Part shown: piece by piece, positions 45,842 through 59,508 of the stretch
Layout: each line of letters starts with the position of its first letter
Position numbering within the stretch: position 1 is the stretch's first letter
Assembly (NCBI GenBank): GCA_016195085.1
Contig: JACQAG010000055.1
Coordinates: 62,001 to 126,000 of the forward strand
DNA from: Pseudomonadota bacterium
GTDB lineage: Bacteria > Pseudomonadota > Alphaproteobacteria > SHVZ01
Direction: 5' to 3'
DNA length: 64,000 nt
Notes under the pieces: model-generated
Told to the model about the DNA's origin: nothing
The model's input: only the letters and a program-made list of their open reading frames with translations
Database searches by the model: none
Made by a program: the position numbers and the translations under genes

Positions 45842-46849
45842 TCAAGGCAGCCAGTCGAACGTCACCAGCACGCCCGCGGTCAGCACGACCCAGGCGAGCG
45901 ACAGCGGCAGAAACACCTTCCATCCCAGCCGCATCAGCTGATCGTAGCGGTAGCGCGGCAGGGTCGCTCGCACCCAGATGAAGACGAAGAGCAGGAAGGA
46001 GACCTTGAGGACGAACCACACAGGCCCCGGTATCCAGGTGAACGGCACGATCCCGAACGGCGGCAGCCAGCCGCCCAGGAACAGGATCGTGGTCGTGCCG
46101 CTCACCAGGATCATGTTCGCGTATTCGCCAAGGAAGAAGAGAGCGAAGGTCATCGCCGAGTATTCGACGAAGTACCCTGCCACCAGCTCCGACTCGCCCT
46201 CCGGCAGGTCGAAGGGCGAGCGGTTGGTCTCGGCCAAGCCGGAGACGAAGAAGACCACGAACATCGGCAACAGCGGCACGCAGAACCAGACGGTCCGCTG
46301 CGCGTTGACGATGTCGGTCATGTTGAGCGAGCCCACGCAGAGGAGCACGGTGATCATGACGAAGCCGATCGAGACTTCGTAGCTCACCATCTGGGCAGCC
46401 GAGCGCAAGGCGCCGAGGAAGGCGTATTTCGAGTTGGACGCCCAGCCGGCGATGATGATGCCGTAGACGCCCAGCGAGGAGATGGCGAAGAGATAGAGGA
46501 TGCCGACATTGATGTCGGCCAGCACGATGCCGTCGCCCACCGGGATCACCGCCCAGGCGACCATCGCCAGGCTGAAGGTCAGCATCGGCGCCAGGAAGAA
46601 GAGGACCTTGTTGGCGCCGGAGGGAAGCACCGTCTCCTTGAACAGGAGCTTGAGGCCGTCGGCAATCGGCTGCAGCAGTCCAAAAGGCCCCACCACATTG
46701 GGGCCGCGGCGGAGCTGCATGGCCGCGATCACCCGGCGCTCGGCGAGGGTGAGATAAGCCACGCACAGCAACAGCGGCACCACGATCGCCACGATCTGGG
46801 CGACGATGATCGCTGTCGGCATGGCGTAGCCGGTCCAAAACTCACCCAT
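45842..46849 (-). CDS. nuoH: NADH-quinone oxidoreductase subunit H
   Basis: Membrane subunit that forms the quinone chamber and its link to the proton path. 335 residues with eight helices. The first loop [20 protein letters not shown] near residues 36-55 is the quinone-site hallmark, followed by [10 protein letters not shown], and [20 protein letters not shown] near residues 203-222 is the Glu-rich loop conserved in all NuoH. It overlaps the end of nuoG by eight bases. Confidence 0.97.
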   Translation of the reverse strand: MGEFWTGYAMPTAIIVAQIVAIVVPLLLCVAYLTLAERRVIAAMQLRRGPNVVGPFGLLQPIADGLKLLFKETVLPSGANKVLFFLAPMLTFSLAMVAWAVIPVGDGIVLADINVGILYLFAISSLGVYGIIIAGWASNSKYAFLGALRSAAQMVSYEVSIGFVMITVLLCVGSLNMTDIVNAQRTVWFCVPLLPMFVVFFVSGLAETNRSPFDLPEGESELVAGYFVEYSAMTFALFFLGEYANMILVSGTTTILFLGGWLPPFGIVPFTWIPGPVWFVLKVSFLLFVFIWVRATLPRYRYDQLMRLGWKVFLPLSLAWVVLTAGVLVTFDWLP

Positions 46850-48905
46850 CGGTGCCGGTCTTTCCGCTCGCCCGCCCCAGAATCTCCTCCGTGCAGCGCG
46901 CCATGGTCGGCGAGGCGCGGCTGATGGGGTCGGTCATGTAGTAGTTGGCGATCGGCGGCTGGAACGGCTCGGAGGTCATCGGCCCGGGCAGCCCGAAGGC
47001 GCCCCAGGGTGCGGGCGTAATGGCATCGAGGGTACCGAAGACCGGATTCGCCTCGATGAGCTTGGCCCTGACTTGGCCGAGCGAGTCGAAGGGCAGACGA
47101 TGCCCGAGCGCCTCGGAGAGCGCTCTCAGGATCTTCCAGTCCTCCCGCGCCTCGCCCGGCGGGAAGGAGGCAAAGCGCGCCACCTGCACCCGTCCCTCGG
47201 TGTTGACATAGGTGCCGTTCTTCTCGGTGTAAGCGGCACCGGGCAGGATCACGTCGGCGCGGTGCGCGCCGGCATCGCCGTGATGGCCCTGATAGATGAC
47301 GAAGGCCTGGCCGAGCCGGCTCATGTCGATCTCATCGGCGCCGAGGAGATAGACGACCTCGATCTGGCCCTTGCCCGCTGCCTCGAGGATGCCGGCGACG
47401 TCGCGGCCGCCCGAACCCGGCACCAGGCCGAGATCGAGCCCGCCGACGCGCGCGGCCGCCCGGTGCAGCACGCTGAAGCCGTTCCAGCCCTCGCGCTGCA
47501 TGGCGCTGCGCTCGGCCAGCTCGCGCGCGGCGGCCAAGACGGCGGCACCGTCGGCGCGGGCCAACGCCCCCTGCCCCAAGATCAGCGTCGGGAACTTGGC
47601 GGCCTTGAGGGTGGCGGCGAAGGGATGCTTGCCGGCGGCGAGCTCGGCCAGGCTGGCCGGGCCGGCGCCGATCCGCTCCACCCCATAGGTCAGATCGAGA
47701 ACCGGCCCGATCGAGGCGATCTGGGTCCGGGCGAGCAGCGAGCGCTTGCGGATGCGCGCGTTCACCATCGGCGCTTCCCAACGCGGATTGGTGCCGATGA
47801 GGAGGATGGCGTCCGCCTGCTCGATGCCGGCGATGGTCGCATTGAAGAGATAGCTCGCCCTCAGCTTGGCATCGAGCTTGGCGCCGTCCTGGCGGCAATC
47901 GATATTGGGCGAGCCCAGCCTCTGCATCAGGAGCTTGAGCGCCAGCATCGCCTCGGCGTCGGCGAGATCGCCCGCGATCGCGGCGATGCGCTCGCCGCCG
48001 GCAGATTTGAGGCGCCGCGCCACCGTCTCGAAGGCCTCGGCCCAGCTCGCCGGCACCAGCTTGCCGTCGCGCCGCACATAGGGCCGGTCCAGGCGCTGAT
48101 GCTTGAGGCCGTCGGCGGCGTAGCGGGTCTTATCGGCGATCCACTCCTCGTTCACGCCCTCGTTGAGGCGGGGGAGCACGCGCATGACCTCGTTGGCCCG
48201 GGCGTCGACGCGAATATTGCTGCCGACCGCATCCATGACATCGATGGACTCGGTTTTGTGCAGCTCCCAGGGTCTGGCCGCGAAGGCATAGGGCTTGGAG
48301 GTGAGCGCGCCAACGGGGCAGATGTCGACGACGTTGCCGGAGAGCTCGGAGGTGAGGGCTTGCTCCAGATAGGTGGTGATCTCGGCGTTCTCGCCGCGGT
48401 AGAGGAGGCCGATCTCGTCCACGCCGGCGACTTCGCTCGCAAAGCGCACACAGCGCGTGCAGTGGATGCAGCGGGTCATGATGGTCTTGACCAGCGGCCC
48501 CATATACTTGTCCTTGACCGCGCGCTTGGCTTCCTGGTAGCGGCTGTGGTCGAAGCCGTAGCCCATCGCCTGGTCCTGCAAATCGCATTCGCCACCCTGA
48601 TCGCAGATCGGGCAATCGAGCGGATGGTTGATCAAGAGGAACTCCATCACGCCCTGGCGCGCCTTTTTCACCATCGGCGTGTTGGTCTTGATCACCATAT
48701 TGTCGGCGGCGGGCATGGCGCACGACGCGATCGGCTTCGGCGACTTCTCCATCTCGACGAGGCACATGCGGCAATTGCCGGCGATCGACAGGCGCTCGTG
48801 ATAGCAGAAGCGCGGGATCTCCTCGCCGGCGAGCTCGCAGGCTTGCAGCACCGTGGTGCCGGGAGGCACCTCGACTTCGACGTCGTTGACCTTGAGCTTC
48901 GGCAT
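46842..48905 (-). CDS. nuoG: NADH-quinone oxidoreductase subunit G
   Basis: Largest peripheral-arm subunit of complex I, 687 residues. The N-terminus carries the [2Fe-2S] cluster N1b ([20 protein letters not shown]), the His-ligated N5 ([19 protein letters not shown]) and N4 ([14 protein letters not shown] with [13 protein letters not shown]). The rest is the molybdopterin-oxidoreductase-like domain without a cofactor ([15 protein letters not shown] onward). The extra N7 cluster cysteines seen in some bacteria are not obvious. The ATG at 48905 precedes the ferredoxin domain directly. Confidence 0.97.
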   Translation of the reverse strand: MPKLKVNDVEVEVPPGTTVLQACELAGEEIPRFCYHERLSIAGNCRMCLVEMEKSPKPIASCAMPAADNMVIKTNTPMVKKARQGVMEFLLINHPLDCPICDQGGECDLQDQAMGYGFDHSRYQEAKRAVKDKYMGPLVKTIMTRCIHCTRCVRFASEVAGVDEIGLLYRGENAEITTYLEQALTSELSGNVVDICPVGALTSKPYAFAARPWELHKTESIDVMDAVGSNIRVDARANEVMRVLPRLNEGVNEEWIADKTRYAADGLKHQRLDRPYVRRDGKLVPASWAEAFETVARRLKSAGGERIAAIAGDLADAEAMLALKLLMQRLGSPNIDCRQDGAKLDAKLRASYLFNATIAGIEQADAILLIGTNPRWEAPMVNARIRKRSLLARTQIASIGPVLDLTYGVERIGAGPASLAELAAGKHPFAATLKAAKFPTLILGQGALARADGAAVLAAARELAERSAMQREGWNGFSVLHRAAARVGGLDLGLVPGSGGRDVAGILEAAGKGQIEVVYLLGADEIDMSRLGQAFVIYQGHHGDAGAHRADVILPGAAYTEKNGTYVNTEGRVQVARFASFPPGEAREDWKILRALSEALGHRLPFDSLGQVRAKLIEANPVFGTLDAITPAPWGAFGLPGPMTSEPFQPPIANYYMTDPISRASPTMARCTEEILGRASGKTGTDG

Positions 48906-48910
48906 GGCCC

Positions 48911-50203
48911 CTACTCCGCCGCGATCTTGGCGCCGCCGTCGCCGGCCAAGACGCGCCGCTCGAGCTCGGGCCGGAAGTGCCTGAGCAATCCTTGGATCGG
49001 CCAGACCGCCCCTTCGCCGAAGGCGCAGATGGTGTGGCCCTCGACCTGCTTGGTCACGTCCTCGAGCAGTCCGATGTCGCTCAAGGTCGCCTGGCCGCGC
49101 GCCATCCGCTGCAGCATGCGGTAGATCCAGCCCGTGCCCTCGCGACAGGGGGTGCACTGGCCGCAGCTCTCATGCTTGTAGAAGAGCGCGAGCCTGGCGA
49201 AGGCACGCACGATGTCCGTCGATTTGTCCATGACGATGACCGCACCTGTGCCCATGCCCGACCTCGCGTCGCGCAGATAGTCGAAGTCGAGCTGGATCGT
49301 GTCGCAGGTCGCCTTCGGCAGGACCGGCATGGAGGAGCCGCCGGGAATGACGGCCAAGAGGTTGTCCCAGCCGCCGCGCACGCCGCCGGCATGGCGCTCG
49401 ATCAGCTCGCGGAGCGGCACGCCCATGGCGTCCTCGACATTGCAGGGTCGCTCGACATGGCCGGAGATGCAGAACACCTTGGGCCCGGTGTTGTTGCGCC
49501 GGCCGATGCCGGCGAACCAGGCGGCCCCACGCCTGAGGATCGTCGGCACCACGGCGACGGTCTCGACATTGTTGACCGTGGTCGGGCAGCCCCATACGCC
49601 GCAGAAGGCGGGAAACGGCGGCTTCAGCCGCGGTTGGCCCTTCTTGCCTTCCAGACTCTCGATCAGCGCCGTCTCCTCGCCGCAGATATAGGCGCCGGCG
49701 CCGCGATGCAGATAGATGTCGCAGTCGAAGCCGCTGCCGCAGGCATTCTTGCCCAGCAGCCCGGCCGCATAGGCCTCGTCGATGGCGCCCTGCAGATTGG
49801 CGTGCTCCTCGTAGAACTCGCCGCGGACATAGATGTAGCAGGCATGCGCAGCCATGGCCGAGCAGGCGATGAGGCAACCTTCGACCAGCTTGTGCGGCTC
49901 GTGCCGCAAGAGGTCGCGGTCCTTGCAGGTGCCGGGCTCGCCCTCGTCGGCATTGATCACCAGATAGTGCGGCCTGCCGTCCGGCTGCTTGGGCATGAAC
50001 GACCATTTCATGCCGGTAGAGAAGCCGGCGCCGCCGCGGCCCCTGAGCTCGCTCTTCTTCATCTCGTCCACGATCGACTCGCGGCCCTTGAGGATGAGAT
50101 CCTTGGTGCCGTCCCAATCGCCGCGCGCCCTGGCGCCTGCCAGGCGCCAATCGGCCTGGCCGTAGAGATTGGTGAAGATGCGGTCGCTATCGGCCAGCAT
50201 CAA
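48911..50203 (-). CDS. nuoF: NADH-quinone oxidoreductase subunit F
   Basis: NADH-binding subunit of complex I that carries FMN and cluster N3. 430 residues. The NADH/FMN site is in [19 protein letters not shown] near residues 53-71 and [20 protein letters not shown] near residues 84-103. The [4Fe-4S] ligands are in [15 protein letters not shown] near residue 350. It overlaps nuoE by four bases and is five bases from nuoG. Confidence 0.98.
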   Translation of the reverse strand: MMLADSDRIFTNLYGQADWRLAGARARGDWDGTKDLILKGRESIVDEMKKSELRGRGGAGFSTGMKWSFMPKQPDGRPHYLVINADEGEPGTCKDRDLLRHEPHKLVEGCLIACSAMAAHACYIYVRGEFYEEHANLQGAIDEAYAAGLLGKNACGSGFDCDIYLHRGAGAYICGEETALIESLEGKKGQPRLKPPFPAFCGVWGCPTTVNNVETVAVVPTILRRGAAWFAGIGRRNNTGPKVFCISGHVERPCNVEDAMGVPLRELIERHAGGVRGGWDNLLAVIPGGSSMPVLPKATCDTIQLDFDYLRDARSGMGTGAVIVMDKSTDIVRAFARLALFYKHESCGQCTPCREGTGWIYRMLQRMARGQATLSDIGLLEDVTKQVEGHTICAFGEGAVWPIQGLLRHFRPELERRVLAGDGGAKIAAE

Positions 50204-50820
50204 TCGCTCCCATTCGGCTTCAGGGTGTTCTCGAACTTCGCCCCGAGGGCAGCCGAGGTTTGGCGCTGGACCTGCGGTCCGGGCTTCGGCTTCTCGCCCC
50301 GGGCCAGGGCATCGAGGATCCGCGTGGTCGAGGCCGCATCGAGGTCCTCATAGAAGGCCTCGTTCACCTGCATCATCGGCGCATTGACGCACGCCGCCAG
50401 GCACTCGACCTCGACGAGGGTGAACAGGCCGTCGGGCGTCGTCTCGCCGACGCCGACGCCGAGCCGCTTCTTGCAGGCATCGAGGACGGCATCCGAGCCT
50501 CTAAGCCAGCACGGCGTGGTGGTGCAGACCTGCACGTGGTTGCGGCCGATCGGCGTCAAGTTGAACATGGTGTAGAAGGTCGCCACCTCGCGCACGCGAA
50601 TGGGCGCCATGTCCAGCATGCGGGCGACATGCTCCATGGCCGCGATCGGCAGCCAGTTGCCGTGCTGGCGCTGGGCCAGCTCCAAGAGCGGCAATACGGC
50701 GCTCTGCTGCTTGCCGGCGGGGTATTTGGCGATGATCCGCTTCGCCCGCTCGAGGTTGTCGGGTGTGAATGAGAAGCTCTCGGGCTGCGCCACGTCCTTA
50801 TGGGCGGCGGGCTGGCTCAT
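50200..50820 (-). CDS. nuoE: NADH-quinone oxidoreductase subunit E
   Basis: Thioredoxin-fold subunit with [2Fe-2S] cluster N1a. 206 residues. Ligands are in [15 protein letters not shown] near residues 97-111 and [18 protein letters not shown] near residues 136-153. A C-terminal extension of about 45 residues ([16 protein letters not shown]) is longer than the E. coli protein but usual in alphaproteobacteria. Four-base overlaps link it to nuoD and nuoF. Confidence 0.97.
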   Translation of the reverse strand: MSQPAAHKDVAQPESFSFTPDNLERAKRIIAKYPAGKQQSAVLPLLELAQRQHGNWLPIAAMEHVARMLDMAPIRVREVATFYTMFNLTPIGRNHVQVCTTTPCWLRGSDAVLDACKKRLGVGVGETTPDGLFTLVEVECLAACVNAPMMQVNEAFYEDLDAASTTRILDALARGEKPKPGPQVQRQTSAALGAKFENTLKPNGSD

Positions 50821-51995
50821 CGATCAATCTCGCCGAAGACGATATCCATGGAGCCGAGGATCGCCACCGAATCCGCCAGCATGTGCCCCTTGGAGCAGAA
50901 CTCCATCGCCTGCAGATGGGTGAAGCCCGGCGCGCGGATCTTGCAGCGGTAGGGCCGGTTGGTGCCGTCGGCGACGAGATAGACGGCGAACTCGCCCTTG
51001 GGCGCCTCGACCGCGGTGTAGGTCTCGCCCGCCGGCACGTGGAAGCCTTCGGTATAGAGCTTGAAATGATGGATGAGCGCCTCCATCGAGCGCTTCATGT
51101 CGCCCCTGGGCGGCGGGGTGATCTTGCGGTCCTTGGAGACGTGCGGGCCGTCCGGCATCTTGTCGACCGCCTGGCGGATGATGTTGAGCGACTGGCGCAT
51201 CTCCTCGACGCGCACGAGATAGCGGTCGTAGCAATCGCCGTTCTTGCCGATGGGTATGTCGAAATCCATGTCGGCATAGGCGGCATAGGGCTGGGCTTTG
51301 CGCAAGTCCCAGGGCACGCCCGAGGCTCTCAGCATCGGCCCGGTGAAACCCCAGTCGATCGCATCGTCCTTGCTGACGACGCCGATATCGACCGTCCGTT
51401 GCTTGAAGATGCGGTTCTCGGTCAGCAGGCCTTCCATGTCGTCGACGACCTTGGGGAACTGATCGGCCCACTTCATCACCGAATCGAGGAGACCCGCCGG
51501 CAGGTCCTGATGCACCCCGCCCGCCCGGTAGTAGCAGGCGTGCAGCCTGGCACCTGAGACCCGCTCGTAGAACTCCATCAGCAGCTCGCGCTGCTCGAAG
51601 GCCCACAGCAAGGGCGTCATCGCGCCCACGTCGAGCGCATAGGCGGTGACATTGAGCAGGTGGTTCAGGATCCGGGTGATCTCGTCGAACAGCACGCGGA
51701 TGTATTTGGCCCTGGGCGGCACCTCGAGACCGAGAAGCTTCTCCACCGCCGCCACGAAGGCGTGCTCCTGGCACATGGGCGAGACGTAATCGAGGCGGTC
51801 GAAATAGGGGATCGCCTGCAGATAGGTCTTGTATTCGATCAGCTTCTCGGTGCCGCGGTGCAGGAGCCCGATATGCGGATCGATACGCTCGATGATCTCG
51901 CCGTCCAGCTCCATGACCATGCGCAAGACCCCGTGCGCAGCCGGATGCTGCGGTCCGAAGTTGATGGTCATCGGCTTGATGGTTTGCTCGGCCAC
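50817..51995 (-). CDS. nuoD: NADH-quinone oxidoreductase subunit D
   Basis: 49-kDa quinone-site subunit of complex I, 392 residues. The conserved N-terminal [20 protein letters not shown] contains the quinone-binding His, and [20 protein letters not shown] near residue 70 follows. The C-terminal [20 protein letters not shown] and [20 protein letters not shown] (near the end) are typical of the group. Unlike E. coli, NuoC and NuoD are separate proteins. Confidence 0.98.
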   Translation of the reverse strand: MAEQTIKPMTINFGPQHPAAHGVLRMVMELDGEIIERIDPHIGLLHRGTEKLIEYKTYLQAIPYFDRLDYVSPMCQEHAFVAAVEKLLGLEVPPRAKYIRVLFDEITRILNHLLNVTAYALDVGAMTPLLWAFEQRELLMEFYERVSGARLHACYYRAGGVHQDLPAGLLDSVMKWADQFPKVVDDMEGLLTENRIFKQRTVDIGVVSKDDAIDWGFTGPMLRASGVPWDLRKAQPYAAYADMDFDIPIGKNGDCYDRYLVRVEEMRQSLNIIRQAVDKMPDGPHVSKDRKITPPPRGDMKRSMEALIHHFKLYTEGFHVPAGETYTAVEAPKGEFAVYLVADGTNRPYRCKIRAPGFTHLQAMEFCSKGHMLADSVAILGSMDIVFGEIDR

Positions 51996-52013
51996 GGTGC
52001 TATGCCCTATCGC

Positions 52014-52619
52014 TCATGCCTTGCCCGCCTTCTCGTCGCCCGGCAGGTGGATCATGCCTTCCCAAGGCGACAGGAAGTCGAAGCTGCGGAACTCCTGGCT
52101 CAGCTTCACCTTGTCGTAAACGACGCGCTTCTGCTCGTTGTCGTAGCGGAGCTCGACGAGGCCGGTCAGCGGAAAATCCTTGCGCAAGGGGTGGCCGTCG
52201 AAGCCGTAATCGGTCAGGATCCGGCGCAGATCGGGGTGATCGCTGAAGTAGACGCCGTAAAGATCCCACACCTCGCGCTCATACCAGCCGGCGGACCTGA
52301 AGACGGCAGTGGCGGAGGGCACGGGTGTGTCCTCATTCGCCCTGAGCTTCACCCGGATGCGCTGATTGTGCTTCAGGCTCAAGAGGTTGTAGACGACCTC
52401 GAAGCGCTCCGGGCGCTCGGGATAGTCGACCCCGCAGATGTCGACCAGCATCTTGAAAAGGCACTTGGCGTCGTCGCGGAGCACGGTCAGCACCCTGACG
52501 ATCGCCTCCGGCTTTGCCCACAGCACCAGCTCGTCACCGGCGAGCGCGCAGGCCGTCGTTTCCATCGGGAGCTGGCCCAGGACGTGGTCGCCGAGCTCTT
52601 TGAGTTGGGCCGGCGTCAT
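52014..52619 (-). CDS. nuoC: NADH-quinone oxidoreductase subunit C
   Basis: 30-kDa peripheral subunit of complex I that packs against NuoD. 201 residues. Landmarks are [20 protein letters not shown] near residues 54-73, and the signature ERWVYDLYGVYF-like [20 protein letters not shown] near residues 115-134, ending in [12 protein letters not shown]. The start overlaps the nuoB stop codon by one base. Confidence 0.97.
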   Translation of the reverse strand: MTPAQLKELGDHVLGQLPMETTACALAGDELVLWAKPEAIVRVLTVLRDDAKCLFKMLVDICGVDYPERPERFEVVYNLLSLKHNQRIRVKLRANEDTPVPSATAVFRSAGWYEREVWDLYGVYFSDHPDLRRILTDYGFDGHPLRKDFPLTGLVELRYDNEQKRVVYDKVKLSQEFRSFDFLSPWEGMIHLPGDEKAGKA

Positions 52620-53173
52620 CAGCGCGCAATCGTCGTGGTGCGCTTGATCTTCTTCTGCAATTGCAGAATGCCGTAGAGCAGCGCCTCGGCCGTGGGCGGA
52701 CAGCCCGGCACGTAGACATCCACCGGCACGATGCGATCGCAGCCGCGCACCACCGAATAGGAATAGTGATAGTAGCCGCCGCCGTTGGCGCAGCTACCCA
52801 TCGAGAGCACCCAGCGCGGCTCCGCCATCTGGTCGTAGACCTTGCGCAAGGCCGGCGCCATCTTGTTGCAGAGCGTGCCGGCGACGATCATCACGTCCGA
52901 CTGCCTCGGGCTCGGACGAAAGACGATGCCGAAGCGATCGAGATCGTAGCGCGAGCACGCCGTGTGCATCATCTCGACCGCGCAGCAGGCGAGCCCGAAG
53001 GTCATCGGCCAGAGCGAGCCGGTGCGTGCCCAGCCGACGAGCTTGTCGAGCTGGGCGACGATGAAGCCCTTGTCGGTCAGCTCCTCGGTTGCCGCCTTCA
53101 GCAAGGCGTCCTGCTCAAGCCCGGGCGGAAGCAGCGCGCCCGAGGCGGCGGGATTGACCACGGTCATTCCCAT
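52619..53173 (-). CDS. nuoB: NADH-quinone oxidoreductase subunit B
   Basis: Carries cluster N2, the last iron-sulfur centre before quinone. 184 residues. Ligands are in [14 protein letters not shown] near residue 60 and [20 protein letters not shown] near residues 127-146, followed by [16 protein letters not shown]. Two ATGs are possible: 53173, which has GGGAG seven bases upstream, and 53167, which would give an ATGA overlap with nuoA. The first is chosen on the ribosome-binding site; the second is close behind. Confidence 0.97.
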   Translation of the reverse strand: MGMTVVNPAASGALLPPGLEQDALLKAATEELTDKGFIVAQLDKLVGWARTGSLWPMTFGLACCAVEMMHTACSRYDLDRFGIVFRPSPRQSDVMIVAGTLCNKMAPALRKVYDQMAEPRWVLSMGSCANGGGYYHYSYSVVRGCDRIVPVDVYVPGCPPTAEALLYGILQLQKKIKRTTTIAR

Positions 53174-53529
53174 TCCAACGCTCCCTTCTTCCACTCGTAG
53201 ACGAAGCCGACGGTGAGCACGCCCAAGAACGCCACCATCGACCAGAAGCCGAAGACCCCGATGTCGCTGAGCGCGACGGCCCAAGGAAACAGGAACGCCA
53301 CCTCGAGGTCGAAAATGATGAACAAGATCGCCACCAGGTAGAAGCGCACATCGAACTTGGAGCGGGCATCCTCGAAGGCATCGAACCCGCATTCATAGGG
53401 CGAAAGCTTCTCCGGATCAGGATGCTGGCGGGCAAGCACCAGCGAGGCCACGATCGCGCCCCCGGCGATGGCGATGGCGAGCCCGAGGAAGATCAGGATT
53501 GGCAGGTAATCTCTGAGCAGCGGGTCCAT
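53164..53529 (-). CDS. nuoA: NADH-quinone oxidoreductase subunit A
   Basis: Small membrane subunit of complex I with three helices, 121 residues, first gene of the fourteen-gene operon. Landmarks are [20 protein letters not shown] near residues 41-60, the conserved loop, and [20 protein letters not shown]-like [20 protein letters not shown] near 66-85. A TATAGT box at 53645-53650 on the minus strand may be the -10 of its promoter, but the -35 is weak. tRNA-Asp and its terminator lie just upstream. Confidence 0.97.
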   Translation of the reverse strand: MDPLLRDYLPILIFLGLAIAIAGGAIVASLVLARQHPDPEKLSPYECGFDAFEDARSKFDVRFYLVAILFIIFDLEVAFLFPWAVALSDIGVFGFWSMVAFLGVLTVGFVYEWKKGALEWE

Positions 53530-53666
53530 GCGTCCGGTATCTCGGGGGCTGGCGGTTCACGAGTGGCCGACGACCGTCGCGCCGACGACGACGACGCAGC
53601 GCAGCAAGCCCGGTCGGCGCCCCCGCCCGACCCGGGCCGGCGCTACTATAATCTTGGTGCGCCGCG

Positions 53667-53698
53667 AAAAAAAGCCGCTGCGAGGCCTCATTGGCGGC
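53667..53698 (-). terminator. intrinsic terminator after tRNA-Asp
   Basis: On the minus strand GCCGC pairs with GCGGC around a GAGGCCTC-containing loop that can pair further, followed directly by seven T. It lies 80 bases after the tRNA-Asp 3' end and separates the tRNA transcript from the nuo operon. Confidence 0.8.
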
Positions 53699-53777
53699 AC
53701 TGCTGACCATGTCCGATCGGGTGCCGTCCTGCGGCGGCGCACCCAGCGAATCTGATGGTCGGGATCGAATTTCGCGA

Positions 53778-53854
<77 letters not shown>

Positions 53855-53928
53855 CTAGGCGCGCATCGCGAGCCCGCCTCAGATACTGTTTCGGCCCCAT
53901 GGTGTCAAGGATGGCGGGGCGGCAAGGA

Positions 53929-54003
53929 TGGTGGGCGATGACGGGATCGAACCGCCGACATCCTCGGTGTAAACGAGGCGCTCTACCGCTGAGCTAATCG
54001 CCC
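53929..54003 (-). tRNA. tRNA-Val (anticodon TAC)
   Basis: 75 bases with encoded CCA. Acceptor stem GGGCGAT/ATCGCCC is perfect; D-arm region TAGCTCAGCGGTAGAGC; anticodon stem CCTCG/CGAGG around TTTACAC, giving TAC; T-loop GTTCGATCC. Likely cotranscribed with tRNA-Asp; the pair sits between hup and nuoA as in many alphaproteobacteria. Confidence 0.96.
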
Positions 54004-54047
54004 GCCTGGGCCGAAGCCGGGTTAACCAAGCATAACCCACAAATGCC

Positions 54048-54078
54048 GATGCCGGCGACCGCCCGGGCCGCCGGCATC
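54048..54078 (-). terminator. probable terminator hairpin after hup
   Basis: GATGCCGGC and GCCGGCATC form a perfect nine-base stem around a GC-rich loop, 26 bases after the hup stop codon. Only a short ATTTG follows, so it is a weak intrinsic terminator. Confidence 0.45.
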
Positions 54079-54103
54079 CAGAAATCCGTCGGGTTCGTGC
54101 TTG

Positions 54104-54376
54104 CTAGTTGATGGCTTCCTTCAGACCCTTGCCGGCCTTGAACTTCGCTTGCTTGGAGGCGGGGATCTTGATCTTCGCCCCCGTCCGCGGGTTGCGACCT
54201 TCGCTCGCCGCGCGCTTGCTCACATGGAAAGTGCCGAAGCCGACCAACCGAACCTCCTTGCCGCCCTTGAGCGCGACGGTGATCTGGCCGAAGACGGCAT
54301 CGACCGCCTTCGCGGCATCTGCCTTCGACAGTCCGCTGCTCTCCGAGACCGAAGCCACGAGGTCGTTCTTATTCAC
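54104..54376 (-). CDS. hup: HU family DNA-binding protein
   Basis: Histone-like protein that bends and compacts DNA. 90 residues, the standard HU length. It starts MNKNDLVASVSESSGLSKAD and carries the beta-arm DNA-contacting block VRLVGFGTFHVSKRAASEGR followed by NPRTGAKIKIPASK. It follows lon with a 256-base gap that contains its own promoter. The order lon-hup is conserved in proteobacteria. Confidence 0.97.
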   Translation of the reverse strand: MNKNDLVASVSESSGLSKADAAKAVDAVFGQITVALKGGKEVRLVGFGTFHVSKRAASEGRNPRTGAKIKIPASKQAKFKAGKGLKEAIN

Positions 54377-54439
54377 TTGCGCCCCCTGATCGAGAATGGA
54401 AAGGCCCCAATCATGGGTCAGATGACTGGCGGCCTGCGA

Positions 54440-54469
54440 ACTCTAGATCGCGGTTAACGGCGCCGTCAA
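54440..54469 (-). promoter_or_regulatory. hup: probable hup promoter
   Basis: On the minus strand TTGACG (54464-54469) and TAGAGT (54440-54445) are separated by 18 bases, matching five and four of six consensus positions. A start near 54433 would give a leader of about 57 bases before hup. Confidence 0.55.
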
Positions 54470-54573
54470 TCGCCCAAAGCACGGGATATCGGGCATTCTC
54501 GACATGTTGCGCAGCATTCTCGCATGCGCAACGCGCACGAATGACAACGCGTGGGGGATGGAGATGAACGACA

Positions 54574-54604
54574 ACGCCCGCCCCGGCCTGGCCGGAGCGG
54601 GCGT
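54574..54604 (-). terminator. probable terminator hairpin after lon
   Basis: Arms ACGCCCGC-CCGGCC and GGCCGG-GCGGGCGT pair with a single mismatch (54574-54588 with 54590-54604). It lies 29 bases after the lon stop, followed on the minus strand by TTGTCGTT, a broken T-run. Very stable stem; terminator strength uncertain. Confidence 0.5.
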
Positions 54605-54632
54605 CATTATTGCCAAGCGGACGGCGTTGGCC

Positions 54633-57044
<2,412 letters not shown>

Positions 57045-57196
57045 GGGTCCTTCTCTCACCCGGGCCCTCCGCCGCCGTCAATGGCCAACGAAGGACCAGG
57101 TCTTGCTACACCATATCAGGTGGCCTGCCGTCGCCTTCGTTCAAGGTCTGGCGTCAGGCCCGGCTCCCCTAAGCGGTGTTCCTCCCCATGCACCGG

Positions 57197-58462
<1,266 letters not shown>

Positions 58463-58631
58463 GATCGCTCGGTTCCTCGTACCTTCGCCGCGCATATCAT
58501 GTTACGCGGCGCCTTTGCTGAGGGACAACAAGTAAAAGCCCGATCCCGCTCTTGTGTCCCCGTGCCTCAACGTCATGCAAGAACCGCACCACGCGCCGCC
58601 CTGCGGCGGCGGCGGGGCGCCCCCCGCAACC

Positions 58632-59273
58632 CTAAGCCGCCGCCTTGTCCATGCCCTCGCGCGGCGGGCGACGCGTCACCACTTCATCGATCAGGCCGAA
58701 TGCCTTGGCGTCTTCGGGCGACATGAACTTGTCACGCTCCATCGCGTCCTCGATCACCTCGATCTTCTGTCCCGTGTGATGGGCATAGATCTCGTTCAAC
58801 CGCTTGCGCGTCGCAATGATCTCTCTGGCCTGGATCTCGATATCCGTCGCCTGCCCCTGGGCGCCGCCGGAGGGCTGATGCACCATGATCCGGCTGTTGG
58901 GCAGCGAGAATCGCTTGCCCTTGGCCCCGGCCGTCAGCAAGAGCGAAGCCGCCGAGGCCGCCTGGCCTATGCACATTGTGGCGATATCGGGGCGGACATA
59001 CTGCATGGTGTCGTAGATCGCCAAACCCGAGGTCACGATGCCCCCTGGGGAATTGACGTAAAGCGAGATCTCCTTGTTCGGGTTCTCCGCCTCCAAAAAC
59101 AACAGCTGGGCGCAGACCAGGCTCGAAACTGCATCGTTTATGGGCCCGACAATGAAAATGATGCGCTCCTTCAGCAACCTCGAATAGATATCGTAGGCAC
59201 GTTCACCCCTTGGAGTTTGCTCCACCACCATCGGGACCAGGGTGTTCATCGTCGGCTCGAACAAGGTGCTCAT
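58632..59273 (-). CDS. clpP: ATP-dependent Clp protease proteolytic subunit
   Basis: Serine protease barrel that pairs with ClpX. 213 residues. The handle and start [19 protein letters not shown] fit the family. The catalytic Ser lies in [16 protein letters not shown] near residue 112 and the catalytic His in [20 protein letters not shown] near residue 137; the C-terminal [17 protein letters not shown] holds the Asp. The residues after the catalytic Ser are Ala-Ala instead of the usual Met-Gly. The ATG at 59273 is followed by a short propeptide-like stretch. Repeat R5 lies upstream. Confidence 0.96.
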   Translation of the reverse strand: MSTLFEPTMNTLVPMVVEQTPRGERAYDIYSRLLKERIIFIVGPINDAVSSLVCAQLLFLEAENPNKEISLYVNSPGGIVTSGLAIYDTMQYVRPDIATMCIGQAASAASLLLTAGAKGKRFSLPNSRIMVHQPSGGAQGQATDIEIQAREIIATRKRLNEIYAHHTGQKIEVIEDAMERDKFMSPEDAKAFGLIDEVVTRRPPREGMDKAAA

Positions 59274-59340
59274 GGGTCGGGCTCGAGTCCTTTGCGTCGT
59301 CGGGACAGTCAAGTAGGTATCAGGCAGGCAAAAAGCGAGC

Positions 59341-59397
59341 CCCTCCCCCGGGGTGGACTTTGGGAGGGGGTGGGGACCACCCCCTCCCCGGGCAGGC
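59341..59397. repeat. GC-rich palindromic repeat R5 between tig and clpP
   Basis: Contains the perfect hairpin GGGAGGGGGTGG-GGA-CCACCCCCTCCC (59362-59388). Positions 59347-59390 match 17567-17610 (R2, between hpnC and hpnE) at 38 of 44 bases. It sits in the clpP leader region, where a hairpin could affect read-through from tig. Confidence 0.75.
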
Positions 59398-59508
59398 CCA
59401 TGCTTGCCACGCTCGGCTTCCCCGACCAACCTACTCTAGGTCGGAGTCGTTAACCGATGGCTACCGGCCCCAGCGCCACCGAATCCGGCCGGGCGTCACT
59501 CAAAAGCC

